Shown piece after piece: positions 1-7,676 of a DNA stretch of 23,221 nucleotides. The stretch lies in contig SFQZ01000049.1 of NCBI GenBank assembly GCA_004562915.1, positions 1 through 23,221 of the forward strand, written 5' to 3'. This DNA is from a bacterium. Lineage in GTDB: Bacteria; Bacillota_A; Clostridia; Lachnospirales; Lachnospiraceae. Numbering within the stretch: the stretch's first letter is position 1; each line of letters begins with the position of its first letter. The notes below the pieces were generated by a model. That model was not told where the DNA came from. It did no database searches and saw only the letters and a program-made list of their open reading frames with translations. The translations under genes were made by a program, and so were the position numbers.

Positions 1-827
1 CTTCGTCCGCCGCCGCCGTGGCTTCGTCCGCTTCCGGAGGTATGTACACTGCTTCGCCCGCCTCCTCCGGATGGAGGATTTCTCTCTATCCTCCTTCTGG
101 TTACCGTCTGATTGACAAAAATATCATCTCTTCGGATAAGCTGTATCTTTCCCTTTTCTCTGAAAGGATACGTATATGTCCCTGTTCTCATTTTATATCT
201 CGCATTGATGACACCGAAAAAGATTCCCCCGCATGCAAGTCCCACAAGCAGCGCAACAATGATTTCCCCGGCTGTCAGTCCATAATGCCTGCTGACTTTT
301 CCCGTCTCCACATCGTAGGTATACTGGTTATCCAAAATACCGGCTTCCATATACGTGTCGGTCTGATCCAACATGGCCAGAAAACCTTCCCCGTAGTTTT
401 GGGATTTCAGCTGACTGTATCCCGCATCGATTACCCGGTCAATCCGGCTGTCTGTCAGAAATCGGATCATGCTTCCGGAAGTAGAAATCCATACATTACT
501 ATTATCCAGATCCACCAGATACAGGATTCCATTTTCCTGATATCCATGATCATCATAATAATCATCCGCATACTCCTCAGAATCTTTCCCCTCCGCATCA
601 TATGTAGTCACCACTACAAAATCCTGTTTCCATTTTTCGGACATTTCTTCTATTCTGTTTCCGATAGCCTGTTCTTCCTGAGAGGTAAGGATATCCGCCT
701 GATCCACCACATGCTGTATCGAATCAGACTGTGCTCCATGCACTGTTATGGTGCCCCTTCCCATTATTAACAGAAGAAAAAAACATACTGCGGGAAGTAT
801 TCCTGTTATCCATCGTATCTTTTTCAT
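1..827 (-). CDS. TPM-domain membrane protein (YdjH/YgcG-like), C-terminus cut by window edge
   Basis: The minus-strand reading frame starts at 827 and is still open at position 1, so the C-terminus is outside the window; about 275 codons are visible. A hydrophobic signal or anchor segment covers residues 7-23. A TPM (YgcG/Psb32-type) domain covers about 38-160, with the typical run of acidic and aromatic residues before a G-I-L-Y-L-V-D strand near 100-106. A transmembrane helix lies at about 185-207, and a basic tail then turns into a Gly/Ser/Arg-rich end, which is common in this family. The ATG overlaps the stop of the upstream zinc-ribbon gene (ATGA), and a GGAGG lies 9 nt before it, indicating translational coupling. 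TPM domains are described as phosphatase-like or as assembly factors; the biochemical role here is not known. The neighbours (zinc-ribbon membrane protein and SPFH protein) match the B. subtilis ydjG-ydjH-ydjI set, which suggests a part in a membrane-stress or membrane-domain complex. Confidence 0.85.
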   Translation of the reverse strand, partial: MKKIRWITGILPAVCFFLLLIMGRGTITVHGAQSDSIQHVVDQADILTSQEEQAIGNRIEEMSEKWKQDFVVVTTYDAEGKDSEEYADDYYDDHGYQENGILYLVDLDNSNVWISTSGSMIRFLTDSRIDRVIDAGYSQLKSQNYGEGFLAMLDQTDTYMEAGILDNQYTYDVETGKVSRHYGLTAGEIIVALLVGLACGGIFFGVINARYKMRTGTYTYPFREKGKIQLIRRDDIFVNQTVTRRRIERNPPSGGGGRSSVHTSGSGRSHGGGGR

Positions 828-1897
828 ATCAACAGTCCTCCCACCAATGCCAATGCAAATACTGCTGCTGAAATCACAGCCGATACCGCACCCAGCTTTC
901 TATAGTTCACAGGGAGTTTACCGCACACTTTTCCGGTCTGCCCGTTGATGGCATAGTAATACATTTTCCCGTTGCTCCCTTTATAGGTAATAACCCACAC
1001 CGGCACCATGACATAACTCCACTCTTCTTCCCGCGTCCTCACATCCATATGATGGGGAATCACCGCAGAATAGCCATTGACACTGTCTCTGAGCATATCC
1101 TGGGCATACTGCCTTGTATCCTGCGTGATCTCCTGCTGGAATTCTTTTTGTTCCATATCCCTTTTCTCTGCCTGAAATCCGGACAAGTAGCCCACAGAAA
1201 ATTCTTTTGCTTTCTCTAACTGATACGGCAAAACACCTTCCACCAGCTTTCGGTTTGCTTTCTTCAGAGCATTTTTAAACAACTCGGAAAACTGTAGATT
1301 CCCTTCCCGATAGATATCATAATATCGTGTCTCTGTATACTCGGTATCGCCGCTCCTCCAGACACGCACCTTTGTGCCTTTCGCCTGAAAATATCCTTGT
1401 CCTTTCCAGTCCACCATCCAGTATGGGAAATACACACCGGTCAGCTTTTCAATCTGTTTTTTCTCAAAAAATCCTTTCGGTACAAACTTCTTTTTTCTCA
1501 CATTTTCCAAAAAGGTATTTTCAGCTGTATTCCGGTCAATAGAAAATGGAATGATCCATTTGGGCAAATATTCTCCCGAAACACGCCCGGAAAGTACCAC
1601 AGGATTATGACAATAATAACAGAAAGTTGCAGCAGTGGTTGCATCTGTGACAATCTCCGCCCCACAGCTGGGACACGTATAAACTACCGCTTCCTCCTGC
1701 CCATTGATTTCTTCTTTTTTCTCCTCTGTAAAATCAGCCGTCTCTGATTCCTGAGACGGCTGATCTTGAGGCTGCATCGCATCCACCTGCTGCTGACTGA
1801 AATCAGACATACAGTACGGACATTGATATCTCTGTGTGGAAGGATCAAATACCAGTTCTCCTCCACAGTTCGGACATTTTAAACTGATGACTGCCAT
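824..1897 (-). CDS. Double zinc-ribbon membrane protein (YdjG-like, TFIIB-type ribbon)
   Basis: This 357-residue protein carries two zinc ribbons near its N-terminus, with cysteines at 8/11/26/29 and 75/78/93/96, separated by a Gln/Glu-rich linker. After these comes a large domain of about 230 residues containing the motif LPKWIIPF near residue 110 and YFPYWMVDW further on. One C-terminal hydrophobic segment lies at about 335-357. An AAGGAGG stands just before the ATG. The gene begins 18 bp after the SPFH gene stops, and its TGA overlaps the ATG of the TPM gene, so all three form one operon. B. subtilis YdjG has the same ribbon-plus-membrane architecture and is encoded with YdjH and YdjI. By analogy it may anchor the SPFH protein at the membrane together with the TPM protein; this is inference. 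The ribbons are more likely protein-protein contacts than DNA-binding elements. Confidence 0.85.
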   Translation of the reverse strand: MAVISLKCPNCGGELVFDPSTQRYQCPYCMSDFSQQQVDAMQPQDQPSQESETADFTEEKKEEINGQEEAVVYTCPSCGAEIVTDATTAATFCYYCHNPVVLSGRVSGEYLPKWIIPFSIDRNTAENTFLENVRKKKFVPKGFFEKKQIEKLTGVYFPYWMVDWKGQGYFQAKGTKVRVWRSGDTEYTETRYYDIYREGNLQFSELFKNALKKANRKLVEGVLPYQLEKAKEFSVGYLSGFQAEKRDMEQKEFQQEITQDTRQYAQDMLRDSVNGYSAVIPHHMDVRTREEEWSYVMVPVWVITYKGSNGKMYYYAINGQTGKVCGKLPVNYRKLGAVSAVISAAVFALALVGGLLI

Positions 1898-1915
1898 GCT
1901 TAACCCTCCTTGTAT

Positions 1916-3193
1916 TTACGGACGGGGTTTGCCGCAGTGGCTGCAGAATTTTCCTGTACTTTCATGCCCACAGGTGCACATCCAGGTGTCTTTCTCCGGA
2001 CGGGGCCGTCCGCATTCACTGCAGAATTTTCCTGTACTTTCATGTCCGCACACACACATCCATGTATCTTTCTCCGGACGAGGTTTGCCGCACTCACTAC
2101 AGAATTTTCCTGTACTTTCATGTCCGCACACGCACATCCAGACATCTTCCTTCGTCTGTGAAGAACGGCTCTGCTTTTCTGCAGCTGCCTGAGTCTCTCT
2201 GTTCATCTGCATCTGCTGCATATTGGCTGCAGACATATTGGCAACCATACTTCCGCCCATTTGAGCACCCATATTCATTCCCATAAAGCCAACCGTACTT
2301 CCGCCTTTATTGCTCCCGGCTGCTTCCATTCCTCTGGCAAATGCTCCCTGCACATAACCTTCTCTTACGGATGGATCTCCCAGCATGGCACCCTGATTTC
2401 TCATGGTGATCAGTTTCTGTGATTCTTCATCATAGGAAACACTGGCAATGGCCACTGCCTGAATCTCCATACCACGATTTTGCTTCCAGTCCTCATCCAG
2501 AGTATCCGCCATATACTTCGAAAGCTCGCGGCTTTTGGATGTCACATAAGAAATTCTGACTCCATCCGCAGACATCTGATTGATAGAAGACTGGAGGGCA
2601 TCCAGAAATTCATAAAGATATTGTTCATTAATATCTCCAATCTCCACCTGATCCTGATTTTTCGGAATCGCTTCCACATAAAATTTGATTGGATCGGTGA
2701 TTCGGATCGAATATGTCCCGTGCGTCCGCAAAAATAATTCCGCATTATAAAAATTATCGAAATAATTGATCGGATTTCGCGTTCCAAAGCGAATCCCTTT
2801 GATTTCCTGCAGATTGATATAATAAACTTTCTGAGCGGTTGGAGTAGCACCACCATAACGGAACCGGTCAAAAGAATTCTGAAGTGCGTCATCCAGCTGT
2901 CCGCTGAACATGGAAGGCATGGATGAATTATCCACTGTAAAATACCCCGGCTCCGCACTGTAATCCACGATTTTGCCTCCATCCAGGAGCATCATAAACT
3001 GCCCCTCATAGACATGGATCACCGAACCGTTGGAAATCACATCTCTTCCACCCTTTTTATTTGCACCTTTTCCCGTGCAGATTCCACGGGTCATGACGGT
3101 CTGCCCGCCCATATTTTCCGGTTCAATAACCTCCAGCCACTGATCTGCCAACGAACCGCTGACTGTCTCTTTTAATGCTCTGATAATACCCAT
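1916..3193 (-). CDS. SPFH-domain protein (YdjI / virion-core-like) with three tandem C-terminal zinc ribbons
   Basis: This 425-residue protein starts at the ATG at 3193, chosen because AGGAGG lies 7 nt upstream; an open frame extends 31 codons further but has no comparable start. Residues about 20-265 are an SPFH/band-7 domain of the 'virion core protein' type (COG4260-like), with FGTRNPINYFD near 136-146 and a typical C-terminal part of the domain at 243-265. A Met/Gly-rich linker follows (about 295-335), then three zinc ribbons of 26, 26 and 24 residues (350-375, 376-401, 402-425). Each has a C-x-C ... C-x-x-C pattern with the signature TGKFCSECGKPRP. B. subtilis YdjI, of the same family, links PspA to the membrane and works with YdjG and YdjH. 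No pspA is visible here. The gene lies 44 bp downstream of prfB on the same strand and may be co-transcribed with it. Confidence 0.9.
   Translation of the reverse strand: MGIIRALKETVSGSLADQWLEVIEPENMGGQTVMTRGICTGKGANKKGGRDVISNGSVIHVYEGQFMMLLDGGKIVDYSAEPGYFTVDNSSMPSMFSGQLDDALQNSFDRFRYGGATPTAQKVYYINLQEIKGIRFGTRNPINYFDNFYNAELFLRTHGTYSIRITDPIKFYVEAIPKNQDQVEIGDINEQYLYEFLDALQSSINQMSADGVRISYVTSKSRELSKYMADTLDEDWKQNRGMEIQAVAIASVSYDEESQKLITMRNQGAMLGDPSVREGYVQGAFARGMEAAGSNKGGSTVGFMGMNMGAQMGGSMVANMSAANMQQMQMNRETQAAAEKQSRSSQTKEDVWMCVCGHESTGKFCSECGKPRPEKDTWMCVCGHESTGKFCSECGRPRPEKDTWMCTCGHESTGKFCSHCGKPRP
1919..2146 (-). repeat. Three near-identical 78-bp tandem repeats encoding zinc ribbons
   Basis: Reading the minus strand, unit 1 is 2146-2069, unit 2 is 2068-1991, and unit 3 is 1990-1919 (72 bp, lacking the last Glu-Lys codons). 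Units 1 and 2 encode the same 26 residues except for V/T at the second position and K/R near the end. Unit 3 differs only at V/T and E/H in the cysteine cluster and at V/T in the second position. Nucleotide conservation is high, including silent positions, which points to recent tandem duplication inside the gene. Each unit is a multiple of three, so gain or loss of units would keep the frame. Confidence 0.9.
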
Positions 3194-3237
3194 ACGATAC
3201 CTCCTGTCTTTGTACCGTGCTGCAACTCTTTTCTGTT

Positions 3238-4375
3238 TTACTGCAGATCGGTATCCTCCACTTTCTTGCCGCCCAGGGCAATCCACTTCAGATATCCGTT
3301 GATAAACAGGTCAAGATTTCCATCCATCACACTGTCCACATTTCCTGTCTCCACTCCGGTACGATGATCTTTTACCATTGTATATGGCTGCATAACGTAA
3401 GATCGGATCTGATTGCCCCAGCCGATCTCTGTCACTTCACCCCGGATACCGGAAAGTTTCTCCATGTTCTCCTGCTGTTTTAAAAGATACAGCTTTGCTT
3501 TCAGCATCTGCATCGCTTTATCTTTGTTCTGGAACTGTGATCTTTCATTCTGACACTGTACTACGATTCCGGTAGGAATATGCGTGATTCGAATCGCCGA
3601 CGATGTTTTATTGATATGCTGACCACCGGCACCGCTGGAACGGTATGTGTCGATCCGCAGATCATCTTCTTTGATATCCACATCCAGATCTTCATCAATA
3701 TCCGGCATAACATCACAGGATACAAAAGAAGTCTGCCGTTTTCCCGCAGCATTGAATGGCGAAATACGCACCAGACGGTGAACACCCTTCTCTGACTTGA
3801 GGTATCCATAGGCATTCTCCCCGTGAACCTCAACGGTAACAGACTTGATGCCTGCCTCATCCCCGTCCAGATAATCCAGCACTTCCAGTGTAAACCCTTT
3901 TTTCTCTGCCCACCGGCAATACATCCGGTACAACATTCCTGCCCAGTCGCAGGACTCGGTTCCGCCGGCTCCCGCATTCAGCTTGATGATTGCATCTTTT
4001 CTGTCGTACTCTCCCGACAGCAGAGTTTTCATACGAATGCTCTCAAAGTCTGTCTCAAACTGATCAAGGATCTCCTGAATCTCTGCGATTACAGACGGAT
4101 CATTTTCCTCATATCCCATCTCGATCAGGGTTTCCATATCCTCCATCTGTGTCTCAAGGTTCTCATAAATCTCCTTGTCATCCTTCAGACTTTTTAATTC
4201 TTTCATCATTTCCTGGGAGCGCTCCGGATTATCCCAGAAATCCGGCTCCTCCATTTTTCTTTCTAATTCTTCGATCCGCTTTTCTTTATTAGCGAGGTCA
4301 AAGTGAATCCCTCACTTCCACTAATGGCTGTGTATAGGAATTCAGTGTAGCTTTGAACTGATCTAATTCTACCAA
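3238..4375 (-). CDS. prfB: Peptide chain release factor 2, with programmed +1 frameshift
   Basis: RF2 recognises UAA and UGA stop codons and triggers peptide release on the ribosome. The product is made from two frames: 4375-4301 (25 codons) and then, after skipping one base, 4299-3238 (354 codons), 378 residues in all. The slip site is CTT TGA C, with the in-frame TGA at 4300-4298 and an SD-like GAGGG a few bases upstream, as in other bacterial prfB genes. Translation resumes as DLANKEKR, which is characteristic of the family. The RF2 tripeptide SPF falls at residues 205-207 and the catalytic GGQ at 250-252. These match the numbering of E. coli RF2 and support the TTG start at 4375; TGA is then codon 26, also as in E. 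coli. A GTG at 4384, three codons upstream and preceded by AGGA, is an alternative start. Annotating only the second frame would lose the N-terminal 40 residues. Confidence 0.95.
4297..4309 (-). promoter_or_regulatory. prfB programmed +1 frameshift site
   Basis: On the minus strand the sequence reads ... GAT TCA CTT TGA C. The ribosome pauses with CTT in the P site and the TGA (4300-4298) in the A site, then slips to TTT and reads GAC. The SD-like GAGGG lies just upstream and could pair with the 3' end of 16S rRNA; its spacing to CTT is slightly longer than in E. coli. Because RF2 reads UGA, low RF2 favours the shift, giving autoregulation (established for this gene family). Confidence 0.93.
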
Positions 4376-4401
4376 AAGTTTCACCTGCTTTCCTGAAAAT
4401 A

Positions 4402-4451
4402 ATATATGTTGATAAGCAGTGGTTGGTTGGACACTGCCCATCAACATATAT
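4402..4451 (-). other. Strong hairpin at the predicted 5' end of the prfB mRNA
   Basis: The arms ATATATGTTGA (4402-4412) and TCAACATATAT (4441-4451) form a perfect 11-bp stem. Inside it, CAGTG (4417-4421) and CACTG (4432-4436) form a second stem. It lies between the end of the URO-D-family gene and prfB. A promoter-like TTGTAC-N17-TATAAT immediately upstream puts the transcription start near the first base of the hairpin, so it may be a 5'-terminal stabilising structure. It could also terminate transcription from the gene at 4504-5598, although the T-tract after it is weak on the minus strand (ATTATTTTC). Confidence 0.6.
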
Positions 4452-4454
4452 TTT

Positions 4455-4483
4455 ATTATACGTGTTTATGAGAATTTGTACAA
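4455..4483 (-). promoter_or_regulatory. Predicted sigma-A-type promoter for prfB
   Basis: Minus-strand TTGTAC (4483-4478), a 17-nt spacer, and a perfect TATAAT (4460-4455). A start about 7 nt downstream would be near 4448, inside the first arm of the hairpin, about 70 nt before the prfB start codon. Confidence 0.6.
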
Positions 4484-4503
4484 GTAAAAAATCACAGGAG
4501 AAT

Positions 4504-5598
4504 TCATCGGCTTTCCCGTATAGCCTCTGCCAATGCGATCACATTCTTCACCGGAACATTATCCATGATTTCCTGAGATGGTCCGCAGATATATCCGCCT
4601 CCTTTTCCAAGGATGTCTATGGTACGAAGAGTCTGCTCCCTCACTTCCTCCGGAGACTTGAAAGCCAGCAGTTCCTGGGTGTCCACTCCACCATAGAAAA
4701 TCAGATCTTTTCCGTACTCTTTTTTCAGGAAGTTCAGATCCATACATGTCTGCACCGGTTCCAGAATATCCAGCCCAATGTCGATCAGATGAGGAATAAA
4801 TGGTGTAATATTTCCGCAGGAATGCATCTGTACCGGAATGCCGGATTCTTTAAATGCCGCAAAAACCTTTGCATATCTCGGCTTAAAATATTTCACAAAA
4901 ACTTCTTCCGATACAATCGTAGAAACCTGAGTACCCAGATCATCTCCAAAATGCCCCACCTTAAATCCACGTTTTCCTGTTTCTCTCGCCATGGCGATTT
5001 TATAATCGGCGATCACATCCATAACCTGACAGGCAAGATCCGGTTCTGTGATAAGCAGACACATAAAGTCTTCCATTCCTACAATGTTATAAGATTTCTC
5101 CCAGATGCCATTGTAGCCTGACATCATTACGAGATAATCTCCGGAATAGGTTTTCAGATCCTCCTGGGCGCTTCGAAACAGCATATCCATTTTATCTTCT
5201 GAGATATCCGGCGCATGATAGGTGTCCAGAAGCTCCGGTTCGTCCTCCAGTCCTTCCAATGGATGAGCCAGATTGTTGTATCCGGTAGCATCCAGTTCAA
5301 ATTCCATTCCCCATCCGTCGATTACCCGATTTCTTTTAGTATCAATCCGACAGCGTCCCTCTCTTGCCGCCTCTTCCATTTTCTTCTGATTATGAAGTTC
5401 ATGGGTAGGTACATCATCCAGGTGGGCAGTCCAGAAAATATGGTTTCCCAGATATTCATCCACTTCTCTCTCTGTCCGCATGCCCAATGCATGTGCCAGT
5501 TCCATCTTCTTATTCAGATTGGCAAATTCAATCTGGCTTGGCAGATACATGGTATTTTTTCGGTTGATCACATCCAGTGTCAATTGTTCTCTTGTCAT
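4504..5598 (-). CDS. Uroporphyrinogen-decarboxylase-family protein (MtaA-like methyltransferase fold)
   Basis: This protein of 364 residues is preceded by AGGAGG 8 nt before the ATG at 5598; an ATG nine codons upstream has no such site. The URO-D fold is indicated by GHFGDDLGTQ at about 215-224, MHSCGN at 258-263 and FYGGVDTQELL at 301-311. The His259/Cys261 pair is typical of corrinoid- or cobamide-linked relatives such as MtaA and MtbA, where it helps bind zinc and activate a thiol substrate. The conserved arginines expected in true heme-pathway HemE are not evident, and no heme genes are nearby, so a methyl-transfer or related role is more likely than decarboxylation. The substrate cannot be told: no corrinoid protein or substrate-specific methyltransferase lies beside it. 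It is divergent from an AraC regulator that probably controls it. Confidence 0.8.
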   Translation of the reverse strand: MTREQLTLDVINRKNTMYLPSQIEFANLNKKMELAHALGMRTEREVDEYLGNHIFWTAHLDDVPTHELHNQKKMEEAAREGRCRIDTKRNRVIDGWGMEFELDATGYNNLAHPLEGLEDEPELLDTYHAPDISEDKMDMLFRSAQEDLKTYSGDYLVMMSGYNGIWEKSYNIVGMEDFMCLLITEPDLACQVMDVIADYKIAMARETGKRGFKVGHFGDDLGTQVSTIVSEEVFVKYFKPRYAKVFAAFKESGIPVQMHSCGNITPFIPHLIDIGLDILEPVQTCMDLNFLKKEYGKDLIFYGGVDTQELLAFKSPEEVREQTLRTIDILGKGGGYICGPSQEIMDNVPVKNVIALAEAIRESR

Positions 5599-5697
5599 AT
5601 AAAAGTCCTCCTCTCCATATTTCATGATTACAGTGGAAGCAGCTTGCAGCGAAACAATCCGTAATCACTTTTGACACCCTAATCATTTTATGGCTTC

Positions 5698-5703
5698 ATT
5701 ATA
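5698..5703 (-). promoter_or_regulatory. Possible -10 element of the URO-D-family gene
   Basis: A perfect TATAAT reads on the minus strand about 100 nt before the start codon. No good -35 is found at 16-18 nt, which would fit a promoter that needs an activator such as the divergently encoded AraC protein. Weak evidence. Confidence 0.3.
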
Positions 5704-5755
5704 AATAAAAGCATATAGAAAAACTACTTGCATACTGCTCTCAAATCTACGAATC

Positions 5756-5784
5756 TTGCTCTTTTTTTATATGGCTGATATAAT
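5756..5784 (+). promoter_or_regulatory. Predicted promoter of the AraC-family gene
   Basis: TTGCTC (5756-5761), a 17-nt spacer, and a perfect TATAAT (5779-5784). This gives a leader of about 45 nt before the ATG at 5838. Confidence 0.55.
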
Positions 5785-5837
5785 ACTTATGGCACTTGAT
5801 TTTTAAGGATACTTTTTTCATAAAAGGAGGATTTTCC

Positions 5838-6683
5838 ATGCATACAACCGATACCGGAACCCTTCCCGGCTCTGATTATTATTTCCATACTCCCTCAGAG
5901 GATGCGAAGAAATTTTTTTATTATCTCGTATCTTGCGGTCATTATCATACCATTAATGGATATAGTTTTCACCGTGATTTTTATCCCTATATGCTGTTTT
6001 TATATGTAAAAGGGGGAATGATTCGACTAGATTATATGGGAAATTCTTATCAGGTCCGGGCCGGAGAATTCTTTTTCATTGACTGTCAGGAAAAACATTT
6101 CTATTACACTCCGGAGAATTGTGAATTTTATTATATTCATTTTGATGGGCTGAATTGCCATCAGATTTATCCATTAATTTATAAAAATTTCGGCTGTCTT
6201 TTTCATCAAAAGGATTATCCCGAGCTGATTCAGATTCTGAAGCGTATCATCTATATCAACCGTGAGGAACAGCAGATCACGGAAGCCGGATATTCCCGGC
6301 TGATTGCCGATCTGTTATTCGGAATTATGGCTCCCGAGGCATCCTCTGATGCCGACGCAGAAGATATACCGGCTGTCCGCAACACGATTTCCTATATTCA
6401 GAACCATCTGGACGAAAATCTTACCATTCAGCTGCTGGCAGAACGGGTATTTCTAAGTCCCTATTATTTTTCCCGGCTGTTCAAAAAGAAAACCGGCTAC
6501 TCACCCTATGAGTATATTATTATCTCCAGGATCAACCGGGCAAAATATCTTTTAAAAACCACAAAACTTCCGCTTGAGGAAATCGCAGCCGCTTCCGGCT
6601 ATCACAGTGCCGGAAGGTTCATCAACGCTTTTTCCGAAAGAGTGGGAATTCCGCCGGAACGGTTCCGGCGGCTGCCATTATAA
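5838..6683 (+). CDS. AraC-family transcriptional regulator with cupin-type sensor domain
   Basis: This regulator has 281 residues. The ATG at 5838 follows AAAGGAGG by 7 nt and is preferred over an in-frame TTG at 5796. Residues about 40-105 look like an AraC-type cupin ligand-binding domain (GEFFFIDCQEKHFYYTPENC near 76-95). Residues 183-281 are a double helix-turn-helix AraC domain with FLSPYYFSRLFKKKTGYSP and GYHSAGRFINAFSERVG. It is divergent from the URO-D-family gene with a 239-bp shared upstream region, so that gene is its likely target. The ligand is unknown; a small organic or sugar-like molecule is usual for this architecture. It converges on the fructokinase gene with only 9 bp between the stops. 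Confidence 0.9.
   Translation: MHTTDTGTLPGSDYYFHTPSEDAKKFFYYLVSCGHYHTINGYSFHRDFYPYMLFLYVKGGMIRLDYMGNSYQVRAGEFFFIDCQEKHFYYTPENCEFYYIHFDGLNCHQIYPLIYKNFGCLFHQKDYPELIQILKRIIYINREEQQITEAGYSRLIADLLFGIMAPEASSDADAEDIPAVRNTISYIQNHLDENLTIQLLAERVFLSPYYFSRLFKKKTGYSPYEYIIISRINRAKYLLKTTKLPLEEIAAASGYHSAGRFINAFSERVGIPPERFRRLPL
6652..6670. terminator. GC-rich hairpin at the convergent araC/fructokinase ends
   Basis: CGCCGGAA and TTCCGGCG (8 bp, 3-nt loop) lie in the last codons of the AraC gene. A T-rich stretch is found about 25 nt downstream on the plus strand (TTATTTTTTT, in the tail of the fructokinase gene). It is the only strong hairpin between the two converging genes and may hinder read-through both ways, but it is not a textbook terminator. 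Confidence 0.3.
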
Positions 6684-6692
6684 AAATATTCC

Positions 6693-7652
6693 TTATTTTT
6701 TTAACAGTCCAAGAATTTCCTCTCTCTCCGGCATCACACGAAGTGCACCCTTTCTTGTCGTAACAAGCGATGCGGCTGCATTGGCAAAGGTCAGCATTTG
6801 TTTCAGATCTTCATCTGACAGATCTTCCAGCCCATTTTCACAAATATAATGTAGAACACAACCGCAAAATGTATCACCGGCTCCGGTTGTCTCTATTGTA
6901 TTCTCCTGCAAAAACGGTGCTGCTTCCACCATGCGCCCATTATAATACGCCCTGCTTCCCTGTTTTCCCATGGATACCAGAATGAGCGGAATCCGATATC
7001 TCTCATTGATCCATTCCACTCCTTCTGTATAATCCGTTTTTCCGGTGAGCCACTGTATCTCATTATCTGATATTTTCAGGATATGACACTGCTCCAGCCC
7101 ATACAGGATCTGTTCCCTTGCCTCATTTATGGATTTCCAAAGCGGCGGCCGCAGATTAGGATCAAAGGAAATTAACGCCCCTGCTTCCCGGGCAAAACGA
7201 ACAGCCTTTTTCGTGGCAGCACGCACACCTTCATGTGTCATTGAAAGGGTTCCAAAATGAAAAATTCCGGAATCTTTTATCACTACTTCCGATATTTCGT
7301 TTTCCGTAAGCATCATATCTGCCCCCGGGTCACGGTAAAATGAAAAATCCCTGTCACCGTCCGGATACGTGTGCACCAGAGCAAGGGTTGTATGCACTTC
7401 ATCATCCTTGAGCAGATATTCCGCATCAATACCCACCTCTGTTATCGCTCTCTTTAGTTGTTCCCCAAAGAAATCATTTCCTACTTTCCCGATAAATGCT
7501 GTTTTATGTCCCAGCTTCGATAACATAGCCAGTACATTGCAGGGAGCACCGCCCGGATTTGCTTCAAACAGCGGGTTTCCCTGACTGCTCTCGCCGTTTT
7601 CTGTAAAATCTATCAATAATTCTCCTAATGCTGTAACATCATAGCTTTTCAT
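6693..7652 (-). CDS. scrK: Fructokinase (PfkB/ribokinase family)
   Basis: This 319-residue sugar kinase has the family's two signatures: GGAPCNVLAMLSKLG near residues 34-48, and ETTGAGDTFCG at about 254-264, where Asp260 is the catalytic base and GAGD forms the anion hole. It would phosphorylate free fructose to fructose-6-phosphate in the cytoplasm. AAGGAGG lies 9 nt before the ATG. It follows the GH32 hydrolase in the same operon, which makes fructose the obvious substrate; that assignment rests on context, since PfkB sequence alone does not settle specificity. A hairpin between the two genes may tune its expression. Confidence 0.88.
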   Translation of the reverse strand: MKSYDVTALGELLIDFTENGESSQGNPLFEANPGGAPCNVLAMLSKLGHKTAFIGKVGNDFFGEQLKRAITEVGIDAEYLLKDDEVHTTLALVHTYPDGDRDFSFYRDPGADMMLTENEISEVVIKDSGIFHFGTLSMTHEGVRAATKKAVRFAREAGALISFDPNLRPPLWKSINEAREQILYGLEQCHILKISDNEIQWLTGKTDYTEGVEWINERYRIPLILVSMGKQGSRAYYNGRMVEAAPFLQENTIETTGAGDTFCGCVLHYICENGLEDLSDEDLKQMLTFANAAASLVTTRKGALRVMPEREEILGLLKK

Positions 7653-7676
7653 ATTGTCTAACCTCCTTATAGCAGA

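Noticed and set aside
18..770. Long plus-strand open frame of 250 codons at the window start
   Set aside because: It is the antisense shadow of the TPM-domain gene, whose minus-strand frame has a signal segment, a family domain and an ATGA-coupled start with a good ribosome binding site.
1836..2192. Plus-strand frame with repeated residues opposite the zinc-ribbon repeats
   Set aside because: Its repetition only mirrors the 78-bp repeats of the SPFH gene on the other strand.
5599..5625. Earlier ATG for the URO-D-family gene
   Set aside because: The AGGAGG lies after this ATG and 8 nt before the ATG at 5598, so the later start is preferred.
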